Source: Streptomyces sp. LHD-70 (GTDB lineage: Bacteria; Actinomycetota; Actinomycetes; Streptomycetales; Streptomycetaceae). From it: 64,000 bases of DNA. Below, piece by piece: positions 1 through 8,317 of the stretch. The translations under genes and the position numbers were made by a program. The notes below the pieces were generated by a model that searched no databases, was not told where the DNA came from, and worked only from the letters and a program-made list of their open reading frames with translations. How positions within the stretch are numbered: position 1 is the stretch's first letter; each line of letters opens with the position of its first letter. The stretch spans positions 62,001-126,000 of the forward strand of contig NZ_JAVIFW010000015.1 in the NCBI RefSeq assembly GCF_031157275.1. Reading direction: 5' to 3'.

Positions 1-819
1 GGGATCGCCGACCGTGGAACTGTCACCCAGGAGGAACTCGTCCGCGCTCCCGCCGATGATCCTGTCTCTGCCCGCCCCAAGCGCCGCGCCTCCATCGGGC
101 TCAGCGATGTTGTGATCTCCGACCACAAAGAAGCCGCCGTCGGCGCCAAGGTTCAGGAGGTCATCACCACCACTGCCGATGGAGTTGCCCCCGAACGCTT
201 CGCTGTCGCCGATGAGGTCGTCGAGGCCAGGGCCTCCATCGAGGAGATCATCGCCGGCACCTTCGGCGTTGCCGACGAACGCGATCGAGTCACCGATCAT
301 GGAGTCCTCGCCCGGGCCGCCGTACATGCGGTCGTTGCCACCGCCGGTGGCGGGCTCGCCGGAGCTGTCGCCGACCATGCGGTCATTGCCCGGGCCGCCG
401 TAGACGATGTCGTTGCCGCCGCCGATGGCGGGCATGCCGCTGCCGCGCAGGAACCGGACGTCGCCACGGAGCTGGTCGTCGCCGGCGCCGCCGTCAAGCT
501 TGTCATCTCCGAGGCCGCCGTTGATCTGGGCGTCGTTTCCGCCGCGCCCGCAGATCAGGTCGTTGCCCCCGAAACCCTGGATGATGTCGTCGCCGTTGGA
601 CCCGATGATGACGTCGCTGCCCTCGGTTCCATTGATGGTTCCCGAACCTGTGATGGTTGCCGGGCGGCCGAAGCACGTGGGCTGAGTCGCGCTTGCCGCA
701 ACCGGGGGAAGCCCCAGCGTGAGAAGCGTGGCCGTGGCGAGGCCGGTCGTGAGAACCCACCGGGCCGGGCGGCAGGATCTGCTCACCCGCGGTGGTTGGG
801 GAACGGGACGCACGGCCAT
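1..819 (-). CDS. Secreted RTX-like calcium-binding repeat protein (N-terminal part, runs off the left edge)
   Basis: Read leftward from the ATG at 819-817, the frame stays open for 273 codons to the window edge. The first ~45 residues have basic residues and a hydrophobic core ending in an Ala-rich site (VAASA), a typical Sec signal peptide. A CFGRPATI segment follows, then glycine/aspartate nonapeptide-like repeats such as GGNDLICGRGGND, GGLGDDKLDGGAGDD and GGPGNDRMVGDSS, the pattern of hemolysin-type Ca2+-binding (RTX) domains. A GGAGG ribosome site at 826-830 sits six bases upstream. The spaced repeats with inserted SSGEPATG-type linkers resemble actinomycete extracellular calcium-binding proteins of unknown substrate. 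No catalytic domain is visible in the part present. The rightward open frame over the same stretch is a shadow. Confidence 0.85.
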   Translation of the reverse strand, partial: MAVRPVPQPPRVSRSCRPARWVLTTGLATATLLTLGLPPVAASATQPTCFGRPATITGSGTINGTEGSDVIIGSNGDDIIQGFGGNDLICGRGGNDAQINGGLGDDKLDGGAGDDQLRGDVRFLRGSGMPAIGGGNDIVYGGPGNDRMVGDSSGEPATGGGNDRMYGGPGEDSMIGDSIAFVGNAEGAGDDLLDGGPGLDDLIGDSEAFGGNSIGSGGDDLLNLGADGGFFVVGDHNIAEPDGGAALGAGRDRIIGGSADEFLLGDSSTVGDP

Positions 820-1059
820 ATGAAACCTCCGACTGCTGGACAAGGCCGCCCGGGTGGGGCGCTGTTGAGGCAGGGCGGATCACGGCTGCGTGATCTATTT
901 CGCAACATATCGGGCCTTCTCGTCGAGCCGAGGGCAATCGGGGTCTTGCATTCGGGTGAGCAATCGGGCGAAGCGTTCAGCCAGTACGTCGTCGGTGACG
1001 ATTCAGGCGCCTGGTCATCAGCGTGATGGCGGCCCAGGTGATGAGGACATGTCACCGCC

Positions 1060-2040
1060 GTGATCACCACGCTCGGCGCGTTCCTGGCCCACCAGGAGTT
1101 CCCGGCCATCGCCGCTGGATACCGCCAACTCCTGGCCTGGGCACGCTCTTTCGGTGCCCTGCGCCGAGCCGGAGTGGAGTGCACCGGTTCCTACGGATCG
1201 GCCCTGGCACGCTTCCTGAGCCGGGAGCACATCCAGGTCGTCGAGGTCAATCAGCCCGATCGCGCCACGCGCCGCAAGCGCGGCAAGACCGACGCCGTCG
1301 ATGCGGAGGCCGCCGCCCGCGCGGTGCTGTCCGGACGCGCTGACGTCACGCCCAAGACCGGCGAGGGCCCGGCCGCCGACATGCGCGTGCTGCGGCTGGC
1401 GAAGGAGTCGGCCGTCAAGGCCCGCACACGGGCGAAGAATCAGCTCAAGGCCGTGCTGCTCGGAGTCGATCCCGCGCTGCGCGAGGCACTCTCCAAGCTC
1501 ACCAATGCGGCACTGATCGCCAGGTGCGCCGACCTTCCCGACGCCGGCGACGCGGCCGTCTTCACGCTCCGGCTGCTGGCCCGGCGCATCCAACAGCTGA
1601 CCGCCGAGGTGAAGGAGCTCGCTCGCCGGGTCACCAAGGCCGTCCGACACCGCCATCCGCAGCTTCTGGACATCATCGGCGTTGGGCCCGAGAGTGCCGC
1701 TGCCCTGCTGATCGCCGCCGGCGACAACCCGGAGCGGCTGGCCAGCGAAGCATCGTTCGCTGCCCTGTGCGGCGTCAGCCCCGTCGAACAGTCTTCCGGA
1801 AAGACCCAGCGTCGGAGGCTCAACCGCGGGGGCAACCGGCAGACCAACGCCGCCCTCTACCGCATCGTCGTGACCCGCCTCCGCCGCGATCCCCGCACAC
1901 GCCTCTACCTCGAACGACGCACGAAACAAGGCATGTCGAAACGCGAGATCATCCGCTGCCTCAAACGCTACGTCGCCCGCGAGATATACCGCCACATCCA
2001 GCCGACCTCGCCCCTTGATGCCTCGTCTTCTGCCGCTTGA
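1060..2040 (+). pseudogene. IS110-family transposase, 5'-truncated
   Basis: The 326-residue frame matches an IS110-type transposase from just after its N-terminal catalytic core. Visible landmarks are AGVECTGSYG, the VEVNQPDRATRRKRGKTDAVDAEAAARAVL block, the central coiled region, and the C-terminal Transposase_20 part (DIIGVGPESAAALL, SPVEQSSGKTQRRRLNRGGNRQTN) with its Ser motif. The usual first ~20-25 residues with the leading catalytic Asp of the DEDD RuvC-like fold are missing: the in-frame stop at 1042-1044 cuts the frame and the sequence left of ~1046 does not resemble the family. The listed GTG at 1060 is only the first possible start. The element is therefore probably dead in cis, and its left end, where the bridge RNA would be encoded, is lost. 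Confidence 0.85.
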
Positions 2041-2049
2041 CGCAACATA

Positions 2050-2333
2050 GGGGCATCCTCAACACCCACCTGGCCGCCGGGCTGAAACGGTACGAGGCCG
2101 AGCACGACTGGCTCACCACCATCCGACTCCCGCCCTATGCACCCGACTTGAACCCTGTCGAGGCCGTCTGGTCACTCGTACGCAGAGCGATGGCCAACAC
2201 CGCCTTCGACACACCCGACGACCTCGATCGCAAGCTCCGCCGCGAGTTACGCAGAATCCAGCTTCAGCCCCACCTGATCGACGGCTGCCTCACCGCCACC
2301 GGCCTGACCCTTACGACCCCGACCCCACCCTGA
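2050..2333 (+). pseudogene. IS630-family transposase, C-terminal fragment
   Basis: About 90 codons read as the end of an IS630/DDE_3 transposase: LNTHLAAGLKRYEAEHDW, then RLPPYAPDLNPVEAVWSLVRR, which carries the last catalytic acidic residue (the E of NPVE), and a C-terminal helix-rich tail ending at a TGA at 2331-2333. The HTH domain and the first two catalytic Asp residues are absent. Homology begins within ten bases of the IS110 stop codon, so the two elements abut. An IS110 insertion into, or deletion across, an older IS630 copy is the simplest reading. Confidence 0.85.
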
Positions 2334-2437
2334 AAACCTCAGTAGATGATTGAGTCCGATGTTCTGAGACGCCTGCCACTCTGCATGCACTTTCGAGCTC
2401 AGCTCGGCCGCCCTCCACTCGGAGGAGAGGCCCAAGT

Positions 2438-2644
2438 ATGGATGCTCAGATCGTCCTAGGGATTCTGGCAGCGGCTGGCGCCGTGTCTATCTTCTTGTTC
2501 GCCTTGAAGGGCCTGCTTGACCAGGTCCCTGATGTGATTCGGTCATGGCGTCGCATCGTGGTTGAAGTCCGGCGTCCCCACTCGGACCCTGGGCCCGAGC
2601 AAGAGGATCACCGCCCGTCCTCTGCAGACGTCGATGGCTCGTGA
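2438..2644 (+). CDS. Small single-pass membrane protein, unknown function
   Basis: A 68-residue frame starts at an ATG preceded by a GGAGGAGAGG-type ribosome site at about 2419-2428. Residues 4-27 form one hydrophobic segment (IVLGILAAAGAVSIFLFALKG), followed by a charged, Arg/Asp/Pro-rich cytoplasmic-type tail. No family is recognised. It lies between transposase scraps and may be a passenger or a chance frame; the good ribosome site and the clean membrane segment favour a real gene. Confidence 0.45.
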   Translation: MDAQIVLGILAAAGAVSIFLFALKGLLDQVPDVIRSWRRIVVEVRRPHSDPGPEQEDHRPSSADVDGS

Positions 2645-2651
2645 TGGCAGG

Positions 2652-3086
2652 TCAGGCAGGATGCACTCGCCCGGGATTCGGGATGGTGGGCCCTGGAAAT
2701 GCCGTGACGGTGCCCTGTTGAGAGAGGTTGGCCCGCAGCCGTTCGTTGTCGAGGGTGAGGACCTGGACGTGCTGGGCAAGCGTGTCGACGGACCGAAGGT
2801 CGGTGATCTCCTCATGGCGGGCGCGACGTGCTTCGCGGAGTTGGCCCTGAAGCTCTCGGATGCGCTCGCGCAGGGTCGCGGGAACGTCGGTGCCGGGGCG
2901 TTCGTCGACGCGGTGCCGGAAGGTCTCCAGGGCGTCGGTGGCTCGGTAGGCGGTCGCCCGTGAAATGCCCGCTTCGCGGGCGAGGGAGGCGACCGTGAGG
3001 CTGCCATCGCTGTGCTGTGGTTCGCCGGTCAGGAGCCGGTCCATGGCCTGGATCAGTGCCGCGTGAACCGCGGGTGTGACGCTCAT
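2652..3086 (-). CDS. HTH/coiled-coil accessory protein of a recombinase element (TnpC-like)
   Basis: A 144-residue protein starts at the ATG at 3086-3084, which overlaps the stop of the upstream frame by four bases (ATGA), so translation is probably coupled. Residues ~28-45 (LTVASLAREAGISRATAYRAT) form a helix-turn-helix. Residues ~65-125 are a charged heptad-like coiled coil (RERIRELQGQLREARRARHEE, VQVLTLDNERLRANL). Proteins with this HTH-plus-coil layout accompany tyrosine-recombinase transposons of the Tn554 type in actinomycetes. The recombinase partners are missing here, so it is an orphan. The element assignment is inference. Confidence 0.55.
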   Translation of the reverse strand: MSVTPAVHAALIQAMDRLLTGEPQHSDGSLTVASLAREAGISRATAYRATDALETFRHRVDERPGTDVPATLRERIRELQGQLREARRARHEEITDLRSVDTLAQHVQVLTLDNERLRANLSQQGTVTAFPGPTIPNPGRVHPA

Positions 3087-3379
3087 CGTGCGGTCTCCTC
3101 GGTCTGGTCGCGCATGTGTTGCAGCTGCTCGATCTGCTGGTGCACTGCGGCCTTCTGGAGGCTGGTCAGGGGGCAGATGGACAGCGCAATCTTCTCGGGC
3201 CCGAAGTGGTAGTTCTGCCGCAGATAGATGATCTTCCCGACCACCTCGACGTGGGTGGCATTGGGGCTGTGCTTCGGGGCCTTCGAGCGGGTCCGCAGGC
3301 CGTCGATGCCCTCGGCCTGATAGCGGCGGTACCAGCCGTAGTACGCCTGCCGACTGATCCCGAAGTACCGGCAGGACAT
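3083..3379 (-). pseudogene. Chimeric remnant: IS481-like transposase N-terminal part joined to a recombinase tail
   Basis: The first ~65 codons (MSCRYFGISRQAYYGWYRRY, then GLRTRSKAPKHSPN and NYHFGPEKIA) match the HTH region of an IS481/rve-type transposase. The last ~33 codons switch to PLTSLQKAAVHQQIEQLQHM, which reads as the C-terminal helix of a tyrosine-recombinase-like protein coupled to the downstream HTH protein. No DDE core or recombinase catalytic domain is present. The join at about 3180 looks like an illegitimate recombination scar. The right end of the remnant abuts the argF fragment. Confidence 0.55.
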
Positions 3380-3411
3380 GGCGACGTTGCCGGTGACCTC
3401 GAGGAGTCGAT

Positions 3412-3738
3412 CTTCGTGCCTTCGTCGCCACCGACCTGTGGGGCTCCATGGGCGAGCCGAAGGACGCCTGGGACAGGCGGATCAAGGCCCTCGGCCCGTA
3501 CGCGGTCACGATGAATGTGCTGCGCGTCACCGGCAACGCGGCCGTGAAGTTCCTGCACTGTCTCCCCGCCGTCCACGACCTGCGCACGAGGGCCGGCAAG
3601 GACATCTACGAGAGCCACGGACTGACCGCCCTCGAAGTGACCGACGAGATCTTCGAGTCGGAGCACTCGATCGTCTTCGACGATGCCGAGAACCGGCTGC
3701 ACACGATCAAGGCCATGATGGTCGCGACGCTGAGCTAG
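3412..3738 (+). pseudogene. argF: Ornithine carbamoyltransferase, C-terminal fragment
   Basis: From about 3427 the frame reads ATDLWGSMGEPKDAW, then AVKFLHCLPAVHD, GLTALEVTDEIFESEHSIVF and ENRLHTIKAMMVATLS, the last third of anabolic ornithine carbamoyltransferase including the ornithine-loop SMGEP motif and the HCLP active-site motif. The carbamoyl-phosphate domain and roughly the first 220 residues are missing. The break coincides with the transposase remnant on its left, so the gene was probably truncated by mobile-element activity. An ATG at 3448 could start a 96-residue peptide but would not give an enzyme. Confidence 0.85.
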
Positions 3739-3752
3739 TGCAGAATCGGCCC

Positions 3753-5282
3753 GTGCCCGTTTCCGTGCCAGATCTGCTCGCCGCACCCGCCCTGCGGCTC
3801 CGCGCCCTGAACAGCCACTGCCACGACGCGGACCGGCGGATCGCCTGGGTCTCCACGACGGAGCTGCCCGACCCGCTGCCGTTCCTGCGCGGTGACGAGC
3901 TCGTGATGACGACCGGCATGCTGGATCGGGACGACGCCCAATGGGCCAGGCTCATCGAACGGCTCGCGGAGCTGCCCGTGGCCGCGCTGTGCTTCGGCAC
4001 CGGTCTCGTGCACCAGGAAGTGCCGCCCGCCGTCGTCGAGGCCGCGGACCGGGCCGGTCTCGCCCTCGTCGGCTCACCGGTCGAGGTGCCCTTCGCGCAG
4101 ATCAGCCGCTGGGTCGCCGACCGGATCTTCGCGGAGCGGTACGACGCGGTGAGGTCGGCCGCCACCCTGCAGGACCGGCTCGTACGGGAGCTGCTGTCCG
4201 GCAACGGGCTGCGCGGGCTGCTGCGGCAGCTGCACCGGCAGGCTGGGGCCGGTCCGGTCGCCGTGGTCGAGCCGGGCGGCCGCGTGCTGGCACGGCACCC
4301 GGCCTCGTCCACCTGGCCCGAGGACAAGGCCGCCGGTACGGACGGCCGTGCGCCGCAGGCCGCGGGGGCGTCCGTACCCATCACGGTGGACGGCGTGCCC
4401 GTGGCCGAGCTGCGCACCCAGCGCCCCACGCCGCGGCCGGACATCCTGTCGTTCGCCACCAGCATCCTCGGCCTCGAAGTGGCCCGTCACCAGGCCGTGC
4501 TCACCGGGCGGCGGGAACTCCTCGGCCAGCTGCTCGAAGACGTCCTGCACCGTACGGTCTCCGACAGTGACGCCCGCCGCCGGCTCGCCGCGTACGGCCT
4601 TGCCCTGGAGGGGCAGCACGCGGTCGTGGTCGCGCGGATCGGCGGCGACCCCGCGCGGCTGCGTAGCCTGCCGTGGACGCTGCAGCCGCTCCTGGAGCGG
4701 GCCGGCGACCGGCTGCCCACCGCCCTGATCGAGGACACCGTGATGGTCGTCGTGCCGGACGGCGTCGACGCCGAGGGCGCTGCCCGTACCGTCGCCGACC
4801 ACCTCAGCGTCCTCGACCCGCGGGTCCGGGTCGGCGTGGGGGAACCGCGCCGGGGCGTGACCGGGCTGCGGCTCGGCTACTTCGAGGCCCTCCAGGCGGC
4901 GCGGTCCGGACCGGGCGTGCACCGGGCGGCGCCGCTCAGCATCATCGGACTGCTCATGGGCAATCTGGACCTGCCGCTGCGGGAGTTGGGGCACTCCGTG
5001 CTCGCGCCGCTGCTGCGCCACGACGAGGCGCACCGGGCCGCGCTCGTTCCCACTCTGCGGGCGTACCTCGCCCACGACTGCTCGCCCGGCGCGACCGCCG
5101 ACGAGCTGACCCTGCACCGCAACAGCCTGCGCTACCGCTTGCAGCTGATCGAGCAGCTCACCGGCCGTGACCTCGACCGCCTGCCCGACCGGATGGAGCT
5201 GTGGCTCGCGCTCGCGGCACTGGAGGCGGATCCCGACAGCGCACCCGCCGACCCGGTTCAGCGAGACACCGAGGAGGAGTGA
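3753..5282 (+). CDS. PucR/CdaR-family transcriptional regulator
   Basis: About 509 residues. The N-terminal ~120 residues (VPDLLAAPALRLRAL, WVSTTELPDPLPFLRGDELVMTTG) match the PucR purine-catabolism regulator domain. A GGDEF-like middle region follows, and the C-terminal ~60 residues (ATADELTLHRNSLRYRLQLIEQLTG) are the PucR HTH (HTH_30). The start could be GTG 3753 or GTG 3738, which overlaps the argF stop; neither has a clear ribosome site, so a leaderless mRNA is possible. It ends convergently against an NCS1 nucleobase/allantoin-type permease, a common neighbour of PucR proteins, so control of that permease operon is plausible inference. Confidence 0.85.
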   Translation: MPVSVPDLLAAPALRLRALNSHCHDADRRIAWVSTTELPDPLPFLRGDELVMTTGMLDRDDAQWARLIERLAELPVAALCFGTGLVHQEVPPAVVEAADRAGLALVGSPVEVPFAQISRWVADRIFAERYDAVRSAATLQDRLVRELLSGNGLRGLLRQLHRQAGAGPVAVVEPGGRVLARHPASSTWPEDKAAGTDGRAPQAAGASVPITVDGVPVAELRTQRPTPRPDILSFATSILGLEVARHQAVLTGRRELLGQLLEDVLHRTVSDSDARRRLAAYGLALEGQHAVVVARIGGDPARLRSLPWTLQPLLERAGDRLPTALIEDTVMVVVPDGVDAEGAARTVADHLSVLDPRVRVGVGEPRRGVTGLRLGYFEALQAARSGPGVHRAAPLSIIGLLMGNLDLPLRELGHSVLAPLLRHDEAHRAALVPTLRAYLAHDCSPGATADELTLHRNSLRYRLQLIEQLTGRDLDRLPDRMELWLALAALEADPDSAPADPVQRDTEEE

Positions 5283-5306
5283 GACGCCCCGCGGGGTGTC
5301 TCACTC
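5277..5306. terminator. Bidirectional terminator between convergent genes
   Basis: Arms at 5277-5290 (GAGTGAGACGCCCC) and 5293-5306 pair over 14 positions with one G-U pair and a two-base centre. The hairpin overlaps the stop codon of the PucR gene and lies directly before the stop of the facing permease gene, so it can serve both. There is no long T tract, as is usual in Streptomyces. Confidence 0.75.
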
Positions 5307-5310
5307 CCCC

Positions 5311-6729
5311 TCAGGGCGTCTCCGTACGGCCTGGGGAAGCGTCCGCCACGCTGAGGATGGTGCGGTCCGGAACGTGGGCGGTGTCGCGGCGGGCCAGCAG
5401 CCAGTAGAGCGCGGCCGGGACGACCAGGCCGACGATCCAGGAGACGTCCGTGCCGCCGAGCGGCGCCACCAGCGGGCCGGTGTAGAAACCCGTTACCAGG
5501 AACGGGAGTTGGACCAGCAGGCCGATGCCGTAGACCGTGAGGGCCTTCCAGCGCCAGGCCCCGTAGCGGCCGTGCGGGTCGCTCAGGGCCGGCAGGTCGT
5601 ACCGCTCCTTGGCGATGAGGTAGTAGTCGACGAGGTTGATCGCCGACCAGGGGGTGAACGCCGTCAGGAGGAACAGCAGGAAGTCCTTGAAGGAGGACAG
5701 GAAGCTGTCCTTGCCGAGGAGGGCGACCGCGGTGCCCGCGAGCATGATTCCGGCGATGTAGACGGCGCGGCCGCGTGGGGAGAGCGTGCGCTGGCCGCGG
5801 AATCCGCTGATGCCCGTCACCAACGACATGAAGCCGCCGTAGGTGTTGAGCACATTGATCGTCAACTTGCCGAGGGCGATGACGAAGTAGAGGAACGAGG
5901 CCATGAGGCCCGCGCCGCCCAGCCCGATCACGTACCCGACCTGGTTGTCGACGAAGGCTCCGCCGGCCGAGGCCGCCGCGAGGGCGCCGAAGGCCATCGA
6001 CCACTGGGAGCCGAGGGCGGAGCCGGCGAGCGTCCACCAGAACGTCGCACGGCCGGAGGTCGTACGCGGCAGATAGCGCGAGTAGTCCGCGACGTACGGC
6101 CCGAAGGCGAGCTGCCAGGACGCGGAGAGCGAGACGGCGAGCAAGAAGAGCGGCAGGTCGAAGGCGCGGTCGGCGAGCAGAGCGGAGACGTCGGCGCGCT
6201 CCACGAGCCGGATGCCCAGGTAGACGAAGGCGAGCGCGCAGACGACGCTGGCGATCCGCCCGAGCGCGTGGATCAGGCGGTAGCCGACCGCCGCCGTGAC
6301 CGCGGTGGCCAGGGCGAACACGACGATGCCCGTGGTGTCGCCGAGGTGCGTGAGCTCACCGACTGCCTGCCCGGCGAGCACGCTCCCGCTGGCGAAGAAG
6401 CCGACGTACATGACGATGACGAGGGCCAGCGGGACGACCGCGCCGCGCACCCCGAACTGGGCACGACTGGAGATCATTTGGGGCAGCCCGAGGCGCGGCC
6501 CCTGCGCGGAGTGCAGCGCCATGACCGCGCCGCCCAGCAGGTTGCCGACCAGCAGGCCGACGATCGACCAGAAGGCCCCGCCGCCGAAGACGACGGCAAG
6601 GGCGCCCGTGACGACCGCGGTGATCTGGAGGTTCGCGCCCAGCCACAGGGTGAACTGGCTGAAAGCGGTGCCGTGCCGTTCGGAATCGGGAACCACGTCG
6701 ATCGAGTGCTGTTCTACGACGCCTGCCAT
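5311..6729 (-). CDS. NCS1-family nucleobase/allantoin-type permease
   Basis: The 472-residue protein has about 12 hydrophobic segments and reads as a cytosine/purine/uracil/thiamine/allantoin (NCS1) transporter: TAFSQFTLWLGANLQ near residue 21, PQMISSRAQFGVRGA near 82, the PYVADYSRYLP motif near 210 and TPWSAINLVDYY near 345. It is an integral inner-membrane cation symporter. It starts at ATG 6729 with an AGGGG ribosome site. It lies 112 bases downstream of, and co-directional with, a family III CoA transferase, an unusual partner for a nucleobase carrier. The substrate cannot be fixed from sequence. Confidence 0.88.
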   Translation of the reverse strand: MAGVVEQHSIDVVPDSERHGTAFSQFTLWLGANLQITAVVTGALAVVFGGGAFWSIVGLLVGNLLGGAVMALHSAQGPRLGLPQMISSRAQFGVRGAVVPLALVIVMYVGFFASGSVLAGQAVGELTHLGDTTGIVVFALATAVTAAVGYRLIHALGRIASVVCALAFVYLGIRLVERADVSALLADRAFDLPLFLLAVSLSASWQLAFGPYVADYSRYLPRTTSGRATFWWTLAGSALGSQWSMAFGALAAASAGGAFVDNQVGYVIGLGGAGLMASFLYFVIALGKLTINVLNTYGGFMSLVTGISGFRGQRTLSPRGRAVYIAGIMLAGTAVALLGKDSFLSSFKDFLLFLLTAFTPWSAINLVDYYLIAKERYDLPALSDPHGRYGAWRWKALTVYGIGLLVQLPFLVTGFYTGPLVAPLGGTDVSWIVGLVVPAALYWLLARRDTAHVPDRTILSVADASPGRTETP

Positions 6730-6841
6730 GTGTGTACCCCTCTTCTGGAGAAGTTCGGAACGGGGAGTGGCGGAAAGGGGTGTGGTGGAAAGCGGTGTTG
6801 CAGACCGGGAGTTCGTGGCCCGCGCAGGGGTCGCGGTTGGT

Positions 6842-8020
6842 TCAGCCCAGGTCGCCGGCGAGCCACTGCGACACCACGTCGTCCGCGTGCTCGTTCAGAG
6901 CCGGGCTCGGAGCCGTCGCCGCAGCCTCGTCGGGCGCGGCGCACGCGGGGTCCAGGCGGGCGGGACCGAAGTGCGCCGGCTGCCGCAGGAACGGCGTGCG
7001 GCCGAGCACCGGGTGATCGAACGCGCCGATCAGGCCCCGCTGTTGGATCTGTTCGCTGCGCACCGCGTCGGTCAGCTCCCAGATCGGGCCGGCCGGAACC
7101 CCCGCCTCCTGCGCGAGCTTCAGGGCCTGCGCCGTGGTGAGCCGGGACGACCAGGTCTCGGTGATCTCCCGCATCTGCTCGACGTGGCGTGAGCGGGCGG
7201 AGTCATCACAGAACCGAGGGTCCTGCGGCAAGTCGGGCCGCCCTACCAGTCCGGCGAACCGCCGGAAGACCGCGTCGCTCGCCACGGCGAGGGCCACGAG
7301 CCCGTCGGCGGTCCGGTACGTGTCGAAGGGGGTGGAGACCGGATGCCGGTTGCCGACCCGGCCCGGCAGCTGCCCCGTGGCGGTGAGCAGGCTCATCGCG
7401 GTCACCTGCAGGGACACCAAGGAATCGAGCATCGCGACGTCGATGTACCGGCCCTGGCCACTGCGCTCCCGGTCGAACAGCGCCGCGTTGACGGCCCACG
7501 AGGCGAAGAGACCGGCCAGCAGGTCGCCGACCGACTCCCCCACCCTGGTGGGCGGCCCGTCGGACGTACCGGTACCCGCCATCAGACCGGACATCGCCTG
7601 CACGATCAGGTCGTACGCGGGGTGCTCCCGCATCGGGCCGCTCTGCCCGAAGCCGGAGATGCTCGCGTACACCAGGCGCGGGTTGAGCGCCGCGAGCGTC
7701 GGGTGGTCGATGCCGAGCCGCTGCGCGACGCCGGGGCGGAAGTTCTCGACGACGACGTCGGCGCGCTCGGCGAGGCGCAGCAGCAGCGCGTGGTCGTCCG
7801 GATTCTTCAGATCGAGGGCGATGCTCCGCTTGCCCCGGTTGAGCTGGGCGAAGTAAACGCTCTCGCCCTCTTGGAACGGCCCGAGGTGCCGGGCGTCGTC
7901 GCCGCCCGGCGGTTCGACCTTGACCACGTCGGCTCCGAGGTCCGCCAGCAGCGCCGTGCAGTACGGGCCGGCCAGTACCCGGCTGAGATCGAGCACGCGC
8001 AGGCCCTGGAGAACGCTCAT
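6842..8020 (-). CDS. Family III CoA transferase (CaiB/BaiF type)
   Basis: The 392-residue length is normal for the family. Diagnostic segments are LRVLDLSRVLAGPYC at the N terminus, LGADVVKVEPPGGDD, GKRSIALDLKNPDD, VVENFRPGV, YASISGFGQ and YIDVAMLDSLV; the Asp of the last is at the position of the catalytic aspartate that forms the acyl anhydride. It should move CoA between a short or medium acyl-CoA and a carboxylic acid. It starts at ATG 8020 with GGAGG at 8026-8030. It is divergent from an acyl-CoA dehydrogenase-ETF operon, which suggests a shared acid-degradation route. Confidence 0.88.
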   Translation of the reverse strand: MSVLQGLRVLDLSRVLAGPYCTALLADLGADVVKVEPPGGDDARHLGPFQEGESVYFAQLNRGKRSIALDLKNPDDHALLLRLAERADVVVENFRPGVAQRLGIDHPTLAALNPRLVYASISGFGQSGPMREHPAYDLIVQAMSGLMAGTGTSDGPPTRVGESVGDLLAGLFASWAVNAALFDRERSGQGRYIDVAMLDSLVSLQVTAMSLLTATGQLPGRVGNRHPVSTPFDTYRTADGLVALAVASDAVFRRFAGLVGRPDLPQDPRFCDDSARSRHVEQMREITETWSSRLTTAQALKLAQEAGVPAGPIWELTDAVRSEQIQQRGLIGAFDHPVLGRTPFLRQPAHFGPARLDPACAAPDEAAATAPSPALNEHADDVVSQWLAGDLG

Positions 8021-8317
8021 CGCTTCCTCCCTTTCGGTCGGTGAATCGCATCGTGGTCTGCGGAACGTATGCGGGGCCCGAGCGGAGAGTCGATGTGCGG
8101 GTGCACGACCATCGCGCGAAGCTTCGTGCGCACGCACGTTGGCGGGCCGGGTTCCAGTACGCCGGAATGTAGGCCGTGTACGCCGGCGGAACCGGGCCGC
8201 CCCGGCCCCTGGGCACTCGTGTCAATGCCGATCCGCGCTTCCGCACCGTGGAAGATCCGCGCACCCGCCATACCGCAGCAGTCACTGCACCGCGCACCCC
8301 CGTAGAAGGAGCACACC
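8021..8317. promoter_or_regulatory. Divergent intergenic region with paired GTACGCCGG direct repeats
   Basis: This 297-base spacer must carry the promoters of the leftward CoA transferase and the rightward acyl-CoA dehydrogenase. GTACGCCGG occurs at 8157-8165 and again at 8178-8186, start to start 21 bases, about two helical turns. Imperfect inverted GC-rich arms flank them (around 8141-8155 and 8183-8198). This could be an operator. No gene is seen in the spacer. Confidence 0.4.

Noticed and set aside
112..1026. Long rightward open frame of ~300 codons
   Set aside because: It is the antisense shadow of the leftward RTX-repeat gene; its repetitive Val/Ala/Asp composition comes from the repeats on the other strand.
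900..1060. Bridge RNA of the IS110 element
   Set aside because: The 5' end of the element, including the catalytic N terminus and the non-coding left end, is missing, so no bridge RNA structure can be supported.
5167..7140. Rightward 657-codon open frame over the NCS1 permease
   Set aside because: GC-rich antisense shadow; the leftward permease and CoA transferase frames have clear family motifs, and this frame has none.
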